Source of the DNA: an uncultured Clostridia bacterium | GTDB taxonomy: Bacteria; Bacillota; Clostridia; Oscillospirales; Ruminococcaceae | Direction of reading: 5' to 3' | Length of the DNA stretch: 34,784 nt | Assembly: GCA_945935925.1 (NCBI GenBank) | Contig: CAMERU010000005.1 | Span: 1-34,784 of the forward strand | Shown here: positions 17,154-25,115 of the stretch, piece by piece | Layout of the letters: each line of letters begins with the position of its first letter | Numbering within the stretch: position 1 is the stretch's first letter | The notes under the pieces: generated by a model | The model's input: the letters and a program-made list of their open reading frames with translations, nothing else | Database searches by the model: none | What the model was told of the DNA's origin: nothing | Translations under genes and position numbers: made by a program

Positions 17154-19655
17154 TTATTTATCAATATTCATAAGAATAATCCTGATCACCTCGTCCATGA
17201 CAATGGGCTTTGCAAGATGACCGTTCATTCCCGCGTCCAGCGAAGCCTGAACGTCCTCGACGAATGCGTTGGCGGTCATGGCAATTATCGGTATCGTGCG
17301 GGAATCGGGGCGGTCGGGCAGCGTTCTTATATCCGTTGTTGCCTCATAGCCGTTCTTTTTCGGCATCATGATGTCCATGAATATCAGGTCGAACGTGCCG
17401 GGCGGCGCTTCCGAGAACAGCTTTACAGCCTCGTCGCCGTCGTGTGCCCTTGTGACATTGATACCGAGCTCCTCAAGCTGTATGGTCGCTATTTCCGCGT
17501 TGATGTCGTTGTCCTCGGCAAGGAGTATTTTTACGCCGCTGAGATCGGCGCCGGTATTGGGCATAGCCTTTGTTGCAACATGGCTTGCATCGGTCAGTTC
17601 AAGCGGCAGCTCCACAGTGAACACCGTGCCCTCGCCCTTTTTGCTCTTAACGGTTATTGTACCGCCCATGAGGTCAACATAACGCTTGGATATCGCCATA
17701 CCAAGACCCGTTCCCTTATACTGCGTCCTCGCGCCGTTTTCCTCCTGTGTGAACTCTTCAAAGATGTGCTCCGCAAAGTCCTCCGACATACCGACGCCCG
17801 TATCGGATATGGTGTAGGTGACGAAAATGCGGTTCGGCTCGCTGCCGCTGCGATAGCTTGTTTCAAAGGTTATGCTGCCGCCGTCATCGGTGAATTTGAC
17901 GGCGTTGCCGAGAATATTAACCAGCACTTCCCTTATCCTCACCGAATCGGCAAGCACATACGGCGTGTCCGTTTCGCCAATATTTGCGGTAAAGTTTATG
18001 TTGCGGTTGGAAAGGAAGCCCTGAACGATACTGAGCACCATATCGGTTACCTGCGTAATGTTCGCGGGAGTGGGCGAGAACTTTATCCTGCCGCTCTCGA
18101 TACGGCTGATGTCAAGCACGTCGTTTATGAGCGTGAGCAGATGCTCGGAGCTTGTGCTTATCTTTTCAAGGCAGTTTCTCACCTCGGGGTTAGTGTCCTG
18201 CTTTAGCGCTATGCCCGTGAAGCCTATGATAGCGTTCATCGGCGTGCGGATATCATGCGACATATTGTTGAGGAACGTCGTTTTCGCAAGGCTGGCTTTC
18301 TGCGCGGCGTGCACCGCGTTTTCAAGATCCTGATTTATCTTCCTGTCCTCTGTCCTGTCAGACATATCCAGTATGTACTTCTTCGCCCCCTGAATATCGC
18401 TGCAAAAAGCGAATACATGGAACCAACAGACATTGCCGCTCGACCCGTGGACATATTCCCTGTCCCATTCCACCTGACAGCCCGGACGGATATCCGGAAG
18501 AATATCAAGGATACGCGCGTTCTCTTTATTGCGGATAAGATTTTCAAGCGCGTGAGCGTCCTTGTACACCTGTTTTTTGGAAATTCCGAGGAGTTTTTCT
18601 ATATTCGGGCTGACATATTCGACGTCGAAGTTCTGCGCGTCGAGCATAAGGAACACGTCGTTGACGTTCGCAGACAGCGTTGAGAACAGCTCGTCGCGCG
18701 CGATAAGTTCATTGTCCTTCAGTCTGAGCTTCTGCCTGTTACGGCGAATGACAAGCAGCAGCAGGCATACCGCAAGCGCAATGATTATCACCGAAACAAC
18801 TACCATTGTAGACGACTGGAGCTTGTTCATGCTTGCGTTGACAACTTCTGTCGGAGCTACCCCGAGAACCATCCAGTCCTGAAAGTTCGCGGGCTCATAT
18901 ATAAGATAACAGCTCGCGCCGTTTATGTCAAACACTGCCTGACCCGCCCTGCCCTCAAGGAAGTCCCTCTGAATTTCGTCAAGCTTTTCCGCAGACACTC
19001 TGTCAGACTTTTTGAGCAGCGCGAAAAGGTTGTAAATATTGCCGAAATCCTCGCCGCCGTTGTCAACGACTATGCGCCCGTCGGGCAGCACCGCATAGGT
19101 GCCCGCCTTGCCCCCGAAAGCAGAGATCTTCAAAGCGTCCACAAAGTCGGAGTTGTTGTAGGTTATGGCGATAGCCTCATACTCAAAGCCTCGGAAGCTG
19201 CCGTGTGCGGCAGGTACGGCGAAAACCATGATCTCGGGCTGATCCGGCACAACGGAATTAATAACTATGGGCATATGCTCAACAACAAGCTCCTCAAGCC
19301 TGCTTCTGAGGTCAAGGTAGCCCTTCTTTCCCTCGATAGTCATATATTCGCCGTCGCGCGAGATGAAGAAGAAGTCGGTAAAGCTGCTTTCCTCGCGCGC
19401 TGTTTCAACATACGCCGTGATATCCTCCTCGCTTGCCGCCGACTCGATAAACGGAGTCCACATTCGCATACGGCTCCAATTGAAGGATACCATGTTATAC
19501 AGTGCCTGATTTGCCTGATGGAATATCTCAACAAGGTGGGCGGTGCTTTCCTCAAAAATCGTTTTGGAAACAAAGCCGGAATAGGCATATCCCGACACGA
19601 CCACTGCGGCAGCAATGACCGCCGAAAGAAGGCATGAAATGATTCTGTTTCTCAC
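17154..19655 (-). CDS. Hybrid sensor histidine kinase with receiver domain
   Basis: This 833-residue protein has helix 1 (about 5-27), a large outside domain of Cache type (30-275), helix 2 (MVVVSVIIIALAVCLLLLVI) and a PAS domain (about 315-430; VEYVSPNIEKLLG). HisKA follows (His467 in NNMSHDIRTPMNAIIGFTG), then an ATPase domain (NILGNAVKFTDDGG, DTGVGM, GTGLGMAISKRYVDLMGG). A C-terminal receiver has its phosphoacceptor Asp761 in LIFMDIMMPKKNG. All catalytic residues are present. The start is GTG after AGGGAGG, 33 bases past the binding-protein gene, so the two form an operon. The receiver needs an HPt partner; a separate HPt gene lies at 23437-23787. The output is not encoded here. Confidence 0.93.
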   Translation of the reverse strand: MRNRIISCLLSAVIAAAVVVSGYAYSGFVSKTIFEESTAHLVEIFHQANQALYNMVSFNWSRMRMWTPFIESAASEEDITAYVETAREESSFTDFFFISRDGEYMTIEGKKGYLDLRSRLEELVVEHMPIVINSVVPDQPEIMVFAVPAAHGSFRGFEYEAIAITYNNSDFVDALKISAFGGKAGTYAVLPDGRIVVDNGGEDFGNIYNLFALLKKSDRVSAEKLDEIQRDFLEGRAGQAVFDINGASCYLIYEPANFQDWMVLGVAPTEVVNASMNKLQSSTMVVVSVIIIALAVCLLLLVIRRNRQKLRLKDNELIARDELFSTLSANVNDVFLMLDAQNFDVEYVSPNIEKLLGISKKQVYKDAHALENLIRNKENARILDILPDIRPGCQVEWDREYVHGSSGNVCWFHVFAFCSDIQGAKKYILDMSDRTEDRKINQDLENAVHAAQKASLAKTTFLNNMSHDIRTPMNAIIGFTGIALKQDTNPEVRNCLEKISTSSEHLLTLINDVLDISRIESGRIKFSPTPANITQVTDMVLSIVQGFLSNRNINFTANIGETDTPYVLADSVRIREVLVNILGNAVKFTDDGGSITFETSYRSGSEPNRIFVTYTISDTGVGMSEDFAEHIFEEFTQEENGARTQYKGTGLGMAISKRYVDLMGGTITVKSKKGEGTVFTVELPLELTDASHVATKAMPNTGADLSGVKILLAEDNDINAEIATIQLEELGINVTRAHDGDEAVKLFSEAPPGTFDLIFMDIMMPKKNGYEATTDIRTLPDRPDSRTIPIIAMTANAFVEDVQASLDAGMNGHLAKPIVMDEVIRIILMNIDK

Positions 19656-19688
19656 GCACCGACCCTCCCTTCTGACAATTTCCCCTTA

Positions 19689-21578
19689 TCAATAGCCGCG
19701 GATAACGGTCACATATTCCGTCGGAGCAAGGAACTGCTGCGTTTCTGCAAGCGCCTCGCAAATGTACTCCTGACTTGTGAAATCGTTCACTATGTAGTCC
19801 TCCCGCTTGGTCTTGATGTCCTCGGGCATGGGACAGCCGCAGAATGTCGGGTGTTCAAGATAGGTATCCGCGCCGACAAGCAAGACATTATAAACCGCGT
19901 CGTCGTCAAGCGGCTGACCGTTCACGGTAATATCGCCGAGAGAGAACTTTCCGCGCTCCGTTTCGGTTACGGTGTATTCAAGGCCGCTCGTCACGGGCAT
20001 CTGGTTGCGGTGGTGTATAGGGTTGGCGCCGTCCTCCTTTACGTTAACGAGCCAATCCATGATACGGCGAACCTCCGCGCCTGTGTACTCGCCTCGGTAG
20101 AGCGCGTTTCTGAATGTCATTATCCACTTGACCTGCTGAACGGTGTACTCGCCCGCAAATATCGGCGAGCTCGCAACGCTCGCATATCCTATCGCGATAT
20201 CATCGTTGTTCTTGATGCGCAGCGTGTTCATCAGAGAGGAAGCCGCAGGGCTGCCGTGAACGCCGAAATCGTTGGAATAAGCCGTGTTCTGCGTGAACAG
20301 CACCTCCTCCGCCTCGGGGTTCTTGTAATCGGTTATCTGTGCGTTGAACGCCTCGTAAGCGCTCTTGGCGTCATACTCGCCCGTCATCATCTTGTGAGCG
20401 ACGTCCTGCGAAATACTGAACACCTCAGTGGAGGCAAGGCGCATATACAGGTGGTTGCTGCTTATGCAGTCCTGAACATAGTCAAGCGCGGGCGAGGGGG
20501 TTATCTTAACCTCCTTGTTGTAGGAGAGGACAGATGTTCCCGCGGCAACGTGCTTCTGACCCTCGTCGCTGAAAAGCGCCATAAGCACCTCGTTCACTGC
20601 CGCAATTTTAGCCTCGTCGCCCTCAAAGCCGTTTGACACCGCAACCTGACACATGGGGTATGTAAGCACCCAGTTATCCTCGGCAGTTTCGCCGAAATAG
20701 GGCAGGATAACGCAGTTCATGTCACGTTCAGCCTTGATACTGTCGCAGAGAGCCGCCGTGTTTCTTATCATAGCGGTCTTACCCGCATAGAAAGGCTCCA
20801 TTGTCTCTCTGAACTGAAGCTCCTCGTCGCCCGGTTCAAAGCGGACGTCCTTTAAGAACTGCTCATACTTATCAAAAACAACAGGCCACACCTTGTCGTC
20901 AAGACCGACCCGATCGCCCGACCTTTCGCTCTCGTACTCCATGCGCCACTTTGTCCCCTCAAGGCTCATAAGCTCGGGGACAGCGCAGCCCTGCATGGTT
21001 TCAAGGCAGGTGTAGTCGTAGTACCAGTCAGCCTGAAAGCCCTTGATCCCCAGCTCCTCAAAGGCGTCGATCGCCGCCACAAACTCGGAATAATTCGTGG
21101 GCAGGGGGATATTGTGCTCGTCGAAAAGGTCTTTGTTCGCCACGATACAGTCGACCTCGGCGCACATGGGCAGCCAGCGTATCGCGCCGCTTTCCTCGCG
21201 GTTGATCTCAAGATAGCTGCTGTAAAACGTTCCCGCTACCTCGGTCTTGCTGAGATCCATCAGATTGTCGGCAAGCGGCGCAGCGTCATTCAGCGAGAAT
21301 CGGCGGCAGGTTATGATGTCGGGCATTTCCTCGCCTCTTGCGATAAGATCCTTGTAATATTCCATGGTGTTATAGCTCTGCACAAAGGTGAAATCAATGT
21401 CGGGGAACTTCTCCTCCAGCCACGGGGTAAGCTCCTTGAACAAGGATCTGTCCCACATATACATACTTATGGATATTCTCCCGTCATTGCCGTTCTGCGC
21501 GGTGCCCGAGCAGCCTGTAAGCATTGAAGCGGACATTACACCCGCAAGCAGCAGGGATACGAATTTCTTTAATTTCAT
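19689..21578 (-). CDS. Extracellular solute-binding lipoprotein fused to a 5'-nucleotidase C-terminal-like domain
   Basis: This 629-residue protein has a lipoprotein signal (MLTGC, Cys23). A type-1 solute-binding fold follows (about 35-430; ISISMYMWDRSLFKELTPWL, EEMPDIITCRRF, FYAGKTAMI, LPYFGETAEDNWVLTYP). The last about 190 residues do not belong to that fold. AASSLMNTLRIKNNDDIAIG, FRNALYRGEYTGAEVRRIMD, SGLEYTVTETERGKFSLGDI and VNGQPLDDDAVYNVLLVG resemble the substrate-binding C-terminal domain of 5'-nucleotidases. The metal-binding catalytic domain of those enzymes is absent, so it is a second binding module rather than an enzyme. No permeases or ATPase lie beside it; the kinase gene follows, so I infer a ligand receptor for that kinase. 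ATG 21578 follows AAGGA; an upstream TTG is less likely. Confidence 0.85.
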   Translation of the reverse strand: MKLKKFVSLLLAGVMSASMLTGCSGTAQNGNDGRISISMYMWDRSLFKELTPWLEEKFPDIDFTFVQSYNTMEYYKDLIARGEEMPDIITCRRFSLNDAAPLADNLMDLSKTEVAGTFYSSYLEINREESGAIRWLPMCAEVDCIVANKDLFDEHNIPLPTNYSEFVAAIDAFEELGIKGFQADWYYDYTCLETMQGCAVPELMSLEGTKWRMEYESERSGDRVGLDDKVWPVVFDKYEQFLKDVRFEPGDEELQFRETMEPFYAGKTAMIRNTAALCDSIKAERDMNCVILPYFGETAEDNWVLTYPMCQVAVSNGFEGDEAKIAAVNEVLMALFSDEGQKHVAAGTSVLSYNKEVKITPSPALDYVQDCISSNHLYMRLASTEVFSISQDVAHKMMTGEYDAKSAYEAFNAQITDYKNPEAEEVLFTQNTAYSNDFGVHGSPAASSLMNTLRIKNNDDIAIGYASVASSPIFAGEYTVQQVKWIMTFRNALYRGEYTGAEVRRIMDWLVNVKEDGANPIHHRNQMPVTSGLEYTVTETERGKFSLGDITVNGQPLDDDAVYNVLLVGADTYLEHPTFCGCPMPEDIKTKREDYIVNDFTSQEYICEALAETQQFLAPTEYVTVIRGY

Positions 21579-21645
21579 AAGATGTTTTCCTTTTTTCAAA
21601 TCAACGTATTTCGGGCGGTTATGCCACTTTTTGAATAATCACTGA

Positions 21646-21674
21646 ATTATAACATGAAAAACGACAAAAAGCAA
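21646..21674 (-). promoter_or_regulatory. Promoter of the binding protein-kinase operon
   Basis: On the minus strand TTGCTT (21669-21674) and an extended -10 TGTTATAAT (TATAAT at 21646-21651) are 17 bp apart. The leader of about 60 nt holds nothing else I recognise. Confidence 0.8.
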
Positions 21675-21717
21675 TAAATATTTCGTTAAGAAATATAAAG
21701 GAAACGCCTGTAATATG

Positions 21718-21764
21718 CGGCGGTTAACCGCCGAAAAAAGCGCGCCAACGTTCCGCAGGCGCGC
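21718..21764 (-). terminator. Rho-independent terminator of the GH43 gene plus adjoining palindrome
   Basis: On the minus strand GCGCGCC (21758-21764 side) pairs with GGCGCGC (21740-21746 side), then six T (21734-21739). Directly beyond is a perfect 16-bp palindrome CGGCGGTTAACCGCCG (21718-21733), a possible second hairpin. Confidence 0.85.
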
Positions 21765-21784
21765 CATATTTTTCAATTATTTGC

Positions 21785-23296
21785 CTATTTTGCAGCGACC
21801 TGCCACGCGTCAAGCTCCGCGCCGTCCGACAGGACGAAATAAACGTCGTTCACGCCTCTCGCTGTCGTGCTGAACCTGTTATAAACCGTCGTCCATTCGT
21901 CGCAGTCAAACTCGATATAGGTGTAAGCGCCGTTTTCCGAATCCCCTACATACACCTCTATTCTTCCCTTGCCGCGGACGTCCGCCGCGAAATAATCCGC
22001 GCCGCCGCCGAAGTCCGCCCCGCGGACATATGTCCACGCGGAGCTTCCGTCGCCGTTCCCGCCCGATATCCACATATTGCCGCCGTCCGAATAGTAGGAA
22101 ATGTTGGAGCAGGCGGCGATCGTTTCCGCCGCAACGGGCCCGAACGGGTCAAGGCTCTTTATCTGCTCAACGCCCTGTTTGGTTGCGGTGACCTTTTCAA
22201 TGGTGACGGTGCTCTCGTCTACCTGCGCCTCGTTCACGCAAAGGCTCCTGAAACCGCCGCTCGTCCCCAGTGCTTTCTGCGGAAAAAGCGAGTGGTAAAA
22301 CAGATAATACCTGCCGCCGTATTTCTGCAAATGGGTGTGATTGTTGCTGTACTCCATGCCCTGCTCGCCGGGGTTTTTGAAGTAATAGTCGCGGTAGACC
22401 CAGCTGTCGGGGTCAAGCGGCGTTTTCGTCGTCATGTAGGACATACTGCATGAGGGCGGCGGGATAACGCCATCAATGTCCCAGCCCGTGATGTGGCTGT
22501 CCCAGTCGTTGTTGTGGGTGTAAACGTAGGTTCCGTTGATGTAATTCAGCTCGCTCGCCTCGAAATGAAAGCGCGACGGTATCTTAACGATATCGCTGTC
22601 AAGGCTGAGCATATCACTGCCCAGTCTTACTATCCGAGATCCATCGGTGCCGCCGCCGAACGTCAGCCAGCCCGTCCCGTTGTCGTCAATGCACGCTCCC
22701 GGGTCGAACGGCGACTCGCAGCCGTTGAGCCCCGGAGTGTTCCCATCGATAAGCGACTGCCCCAGCGGATCGCTCCACGGTCCCGTGGGCGAGGTCGCGG
22801 TGATAACGCCCGTTCCCCAGCCGCTGTTTGAGAAGTAAAGGTAGAAATGGGTCAGCCCGTCCTCCTCTACCCGCGATACTATCGACGGCGCCCAGGAAGC
22901 GAATATCCACGGGCAGATCTCGCCGACTTCAATGCGCCCGTGATAGGTGTAGTTCACCATATCGTCAGTCGAAAGCATGACAAATGATTTAATGCGCTCA
23001 TAGGTGTTCTTCCCGCCGGCACCGACAGCCTCAAACTGCTGCTGATCGCAGGTGCCGTAAATATACAGCCTGCCGTCATATTCCACCGCCGTCGGGTCTG
23101 CGCAGAATATGTTTGAAATCAGCGGGTTGGAGTCAAGCGGGTATTTTGAAACGGTTTCGTTTATAGGCGCCATTGTCAGCTCTTCCTTTAGCGACAGCAC
23201 TGCATTACCGCCAAGCGAAAATTCGGGCGGCGCTGTGCTGCAGGAGCATAACATCAAGGAAGAAAGCAGCAATGCGACAATTGATAATTTTTTCAA
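21785..23296 (-). CDS. GH43-family glycosidase lipoprotein with CBM6-like C-terminus
   Basis: This 503-residue protein has a lipoprotein signal (LCSC, Cys19), so it is tethered outside the cell. The five-bladed propeller domain of family GH43 spans about 55-370. The base Asp is in FCADPTAVEYDGRLYIYGT, the modulating Asp in SPFDPGACIDDNGTGWLTFG, and the acid Glu in FHFEASELNYINGTYVY. The last about 100 residues (GRIEVYVGDSENGAYTYIEF, VYNRFSTTARGVNDVYFVL) look like a CBM6 xylan- or arabinan-binding module. An arabinofuranosidase or xylosidase acting on arabinoxylan is the best guess. Start is TTG with AAGGTG 8 bases upstream. It stands alone between HPt and binding-protein genes and ends in TAG. 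Confidence 0.88.
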   Translation of the reverse strand: MKKLSIVALLLSSLMLCSCSTAPPEFSLGGNAVLSLKEELTMAPINETVSKYPLDSNPLISNIFCADPTAVEYDGRLYIYGTCDQQQFEAVGAGGKNTYERIKSFVMLSTDDMVNYTYHGRIEVGEICPWIFASWAPSIVSRVEEDGLTHFYLYFSNSGWGTGVITATSPTGPWSDPLGQSLIDGNTPGLNGCESPFDPGACIDDNGTGWLTFGGGTDGSRIVRLGSDMLSLDSDIVKIPSRFHFEASELNYINGTYVYTHNNDWDSHITGWDIDGVIPPPSCSMSYMTTKTPLDPDSWVYRDYYFKNPGEQGMEYSNNHTHLQKYGGRYYLFYHSLFPQKALGTSGGFRSLCVNEAQVDESTVTIEKVTATKQGVEQIKSLDPFGPVAAETIAACSNISYYSDGGNMWISGGNGDGSSAWTYVRGADFGGGADYFAADVRGKGRIEVYVGDSENGAYTYIEFDCDEWTTVYNRFSTTARGVNDVYFVLSDGAELDAWQVAAK

Positions 23297-23334
23297 ATCT
23301 GTTCACCTTTCCTAAACAATGTATTTTCACTTTA

Positions 23335-23340
23335 ATTATA
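23335..23340 (-). promoter_or_regulatory. Likely -10 box of the GH43 gene
   Basis: TATAAT on the minus strand, 39 bases before the TTG start. There is no convincing -35 hexamer at 16-18 bp, so an activator may be needed. Confidence 0.5.
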
Positions 23341-23436
23341 GCCAATAACGCCCGAGCATTCGATAACCGTTTCGGTAAATTAAGGTCAGTTTTTCGGCGG
23401 CGCAATATGCGGGCGGAAATAAAACTGCCGCAGCTT

Positions 23437-23787
23437 TCATGAATATCTCTTTATGCAGCCGATCATTTTCTCCTGAACGGGCAGTATTCCGACCAGCAGC
23501 TCTCGCGCCTCGGCGGGCTTGTACGCTCTCAAAAGATTAACTATCTCGGTGTAAGCCGTATAAAGCGGCGTGAGCGATAGGTTTCCGACAATGCCCTTTA
23601 TGGTGTGCGCGTTGCTGAGTGCCGTCTTGATATCGCCTGCGTCGAGGAAACTCAACACCTCAAGCTTTGCAACATTCGCGGGCGCCTTTTTCAGCAGCCT
23701 CTCATAAAGCTCTTGATTGTTCATGCACCTTTCAAGTCCCTCGTCTGTATTTGCTCCCAGTTCCTTTAATTCGGTCATAAGATCCAA
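23437..23787 (-). CDS. Stand-alone HPt phosphotransfer protein
   Basis: This 116-residue all-helical protein carries the phosphotransfer motif SNAHTIKGIVGNLSL with His61. It has the leading Asn/Ala and trailing Lys-Gly typical of Hpt domains. It would pass phosphate from a hybrid-kinase receiver to a final response regulator in the cytoplasm. The hybrid kinase at 17154-19655 lacks its own HPt, so this gene is the natural partner, although the GH43 and binding-protein genes lie between. The start is TTG 23787 because AGGAGG precedes it by 7 bases; the ATG 9 bases later is further off. It has its own strong promoter. Confidence 0.85.
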   Translation of the reverse strand: MDLMTELKELGANTDEGLERCMNNQELYERLLKKAPANVAKLEVLSFLDAGDIKTALSNAHTIKGIVGNLSLTPLYTAYTEIVNLLRAYKPAEARELLVGILPVQEKMIGCIKRYS

Positions 23788-23880
23788 TGTCGGTCCTCCT
23801 TGTAAATGTTAAAAAGCGCCGGACGGCTCCGAAGCAGCATTGCAGCCGCAACAGGTTCCATCTTGTAATTAACCAAATTA

Positions 23881-23909
23881 ATTATATCATAAATGATCCG
23901 CAAAATCAA
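23881..23909 (-). promoter_or_regulatory. Promoter of the HPt gene
   Basis: On the minus strand TTGATT (23904-23909) and TATAAT (23881-23886) are 17 bp apart, giving a leader of about 85 nt. Confidence 0.85.
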
Positions 23910-23938
23910 TATATTTTATGAAAATATGTCAAAAATGC

Positions 23939-24118
23939 CGGAACGACAACGCTCTTCAGTACCGCCGCAGCGGCGGGCGCGTTCGGAACTCTGTCGTTAT
24001 TGAGATCTACGGGCAGGCACTGAACTCACAGAGCATCTGACACAGCCGCCCTTACGGTCACGTTGTTGAGAAGCGCATTGCCGATTTTCTCTGTTCAAGC
24101 CGCTTTTCAGAGGTGCCC
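23939..24118. repeat. Structured intergenic element ending in a dispersed repeat end
   Basis: This 180-bp gene-free stretch holds a GC-rich hairpin: CCGCC pairs with GGCGG near 23962-23976, inside a longer AACGACA/TGTCGTT stem (about 23942-23999). Its right end, 24080-24118, matches the end of the repeat at 28774-28812 (opposite strand) at 34 of 39 positions, including CTCTGTTCAAGCCG and AGAGGTG. No protein product is supported. Confidence 0.6.
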
Positions 24119-24145
24119 ACAAGCGAAAATGTCTCAAAAACGGCA

Positions 24146-24173
24146 TTGCAAAATTCGCTGATCATGCTATAAT
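24146..24173 (+). promoter_or_regulatory. Promoter of the Sel1-repeat gene
   Basis: TTGCAA (24146-24151) and an extended -10 TGCTATAAT (TATAAT at 24168-24173) are 16 bp apart. Transcription would start near 24180, about 20 bases before the ATG at 24199. Confidence 0.8.
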
Positions 24174-24198
24174 ATATCTCAATAAGGAGGAGTTGTGT

Positions 24199-24225
24199 AT
24201 GAATATATCGGAAGCAAAAAAATAG
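24199..24225 (+). other. Eight-codon reading frame ending in UAG, in frame with the Sel1 gene
   Basis: ATG 24199 has a strong AAGGAGG site 7-8 bases upstream and encodes MNISEAKK, then TAG at 24223-24225. The frame then stays open into the Sel1 protein (VDNYNRGEAHTEQEDLIYLE). It looks like the original gene start with a nonsense mutation, or a leader peptide. Confidence 0.75.
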
Positions 24226-24270
24226 GTCGATAACTATAACAGAGGGGAAGCTCATACCGAGCAGGAGGAT

Positions 24271-25077
24271 TTGATCTATCTCGAGGCGCTGCGGTATTTG
24301 TTTGACGAAACCCACGAACCGGCATACATCGCCGAAACGGGCTTTTATTACTATGAAAGCCGCCGCTTTGAGCTTGCGCTGAAATACTACGAAATGGCGG
24401 CGGAGCTTGGCGAAAAATCGGTGTACCCGGGGCTGGGATATATATGGTACTACGGAAGAACGGGTAAATGCGACTACGAAAAAGCATTCCGATGGTTTAC
24501 CCTTGCCGCCGAAAACGGCGACATTCAGTCGGAATACAAGCTTGCCGATATGTATAAAAACGGCTACGGCGTTGAGAAGGATTCCGAAAAATACAAGGAG
24601 ATCATCGAGAGCCTTTACCCGAAAGTCAGAAATGCGCGTTATCTGCATGAGCCGCTCCCCGAGATAGCGACAAGGCTCGCAAGGATACGCAAAAAGCAGG
24701 GCAGGATCAATGACGCCGTGTCGCTTTATTTGCAGGCAAGGGATTTTCTCGCGCAGAGAATAAAGTACAGCCCGTTTTTCGGAAACCTGAACATCATGAT
24801 GTGGCTTATCGACGACCTTTACAGTCTTATAGAATTTGATGAGGATAATATGGATCTGTTCGACCTGTATTGGCTGCTCAAAGCCCCGAACAAGGCGTCG
24901 TTTTATTACGAGGAAGAGCTCCAAACGGTTGAAAGCTCCGAATCGGAGGGAGATATCGCTGTTTGCTTTAACGGAAAGTGGTTCAGAAACCGCGGGGAAT
25001 TTTTTGAAAAGGCAGAGATCGGCGGAATGCTGCGGACCACGATACAAAATGAACTTTACGGGTTCAGGGTGGAGTGA
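24271..25077 (+). CDS. Sel1-like (TPR-type) repeat protein, start interrupted by UAG
   Basis: The body of 268 residues is helical. It has Sel1/TPR-type repeats in the first half: SRRFELALKYYEMAAELGEK, a GYIWYYGRTG unit with YEKAFRWFTLAAENGD, and YKLADMYKNGYGVEKDSEKY. Such repeats bind partner proteins; no enzyme domain is visible. There is no signal peptide. The likely ancestral start at 24199 is separated from the body by an in-frame TAG at 24223. If that stop is obeyed, the best restart is TTG 24271, only 2 bases after GGAGG, so yield is probably low. The rest of the frame is undamaged, which suggests a recent mutation or some continued use. It has no operon partner. Confidence 0.7.
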   Translation: MIYLEALRYLFDETHEPAYIAETGFYYYESRRFELALKYYEMAAELGEKSVYPGLGYIWYYGRTGKCDYEKAFRWFTLAAENGDIQSEYKLADMYKNGYGVEKDSEKYKEIIESLYPKVRNARYLHEPLPEIATRLARIRKKQGRINDAVSLYLQARDFLAQRIKYSPFFGNLNIMMWLIDDLYSLIEFDEDNMDLFDLYWLLKAPNKASFYYEEELQTVESSESEGDIAVCFNGKWFRNRGEFFEKAEIGGMLRTTIQNELYGFRVE

Positions 25078-25115
25078 AAATATGGAGATCGTCAGATTGT
25101 TCTTGTCAAGCAAAA

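Noticed and set aside
17217-18206. Open frame of 329 codons on the plus strand
   Set aside because: Antisense to the conserved kinase and receiver domains, with no domain of its own.
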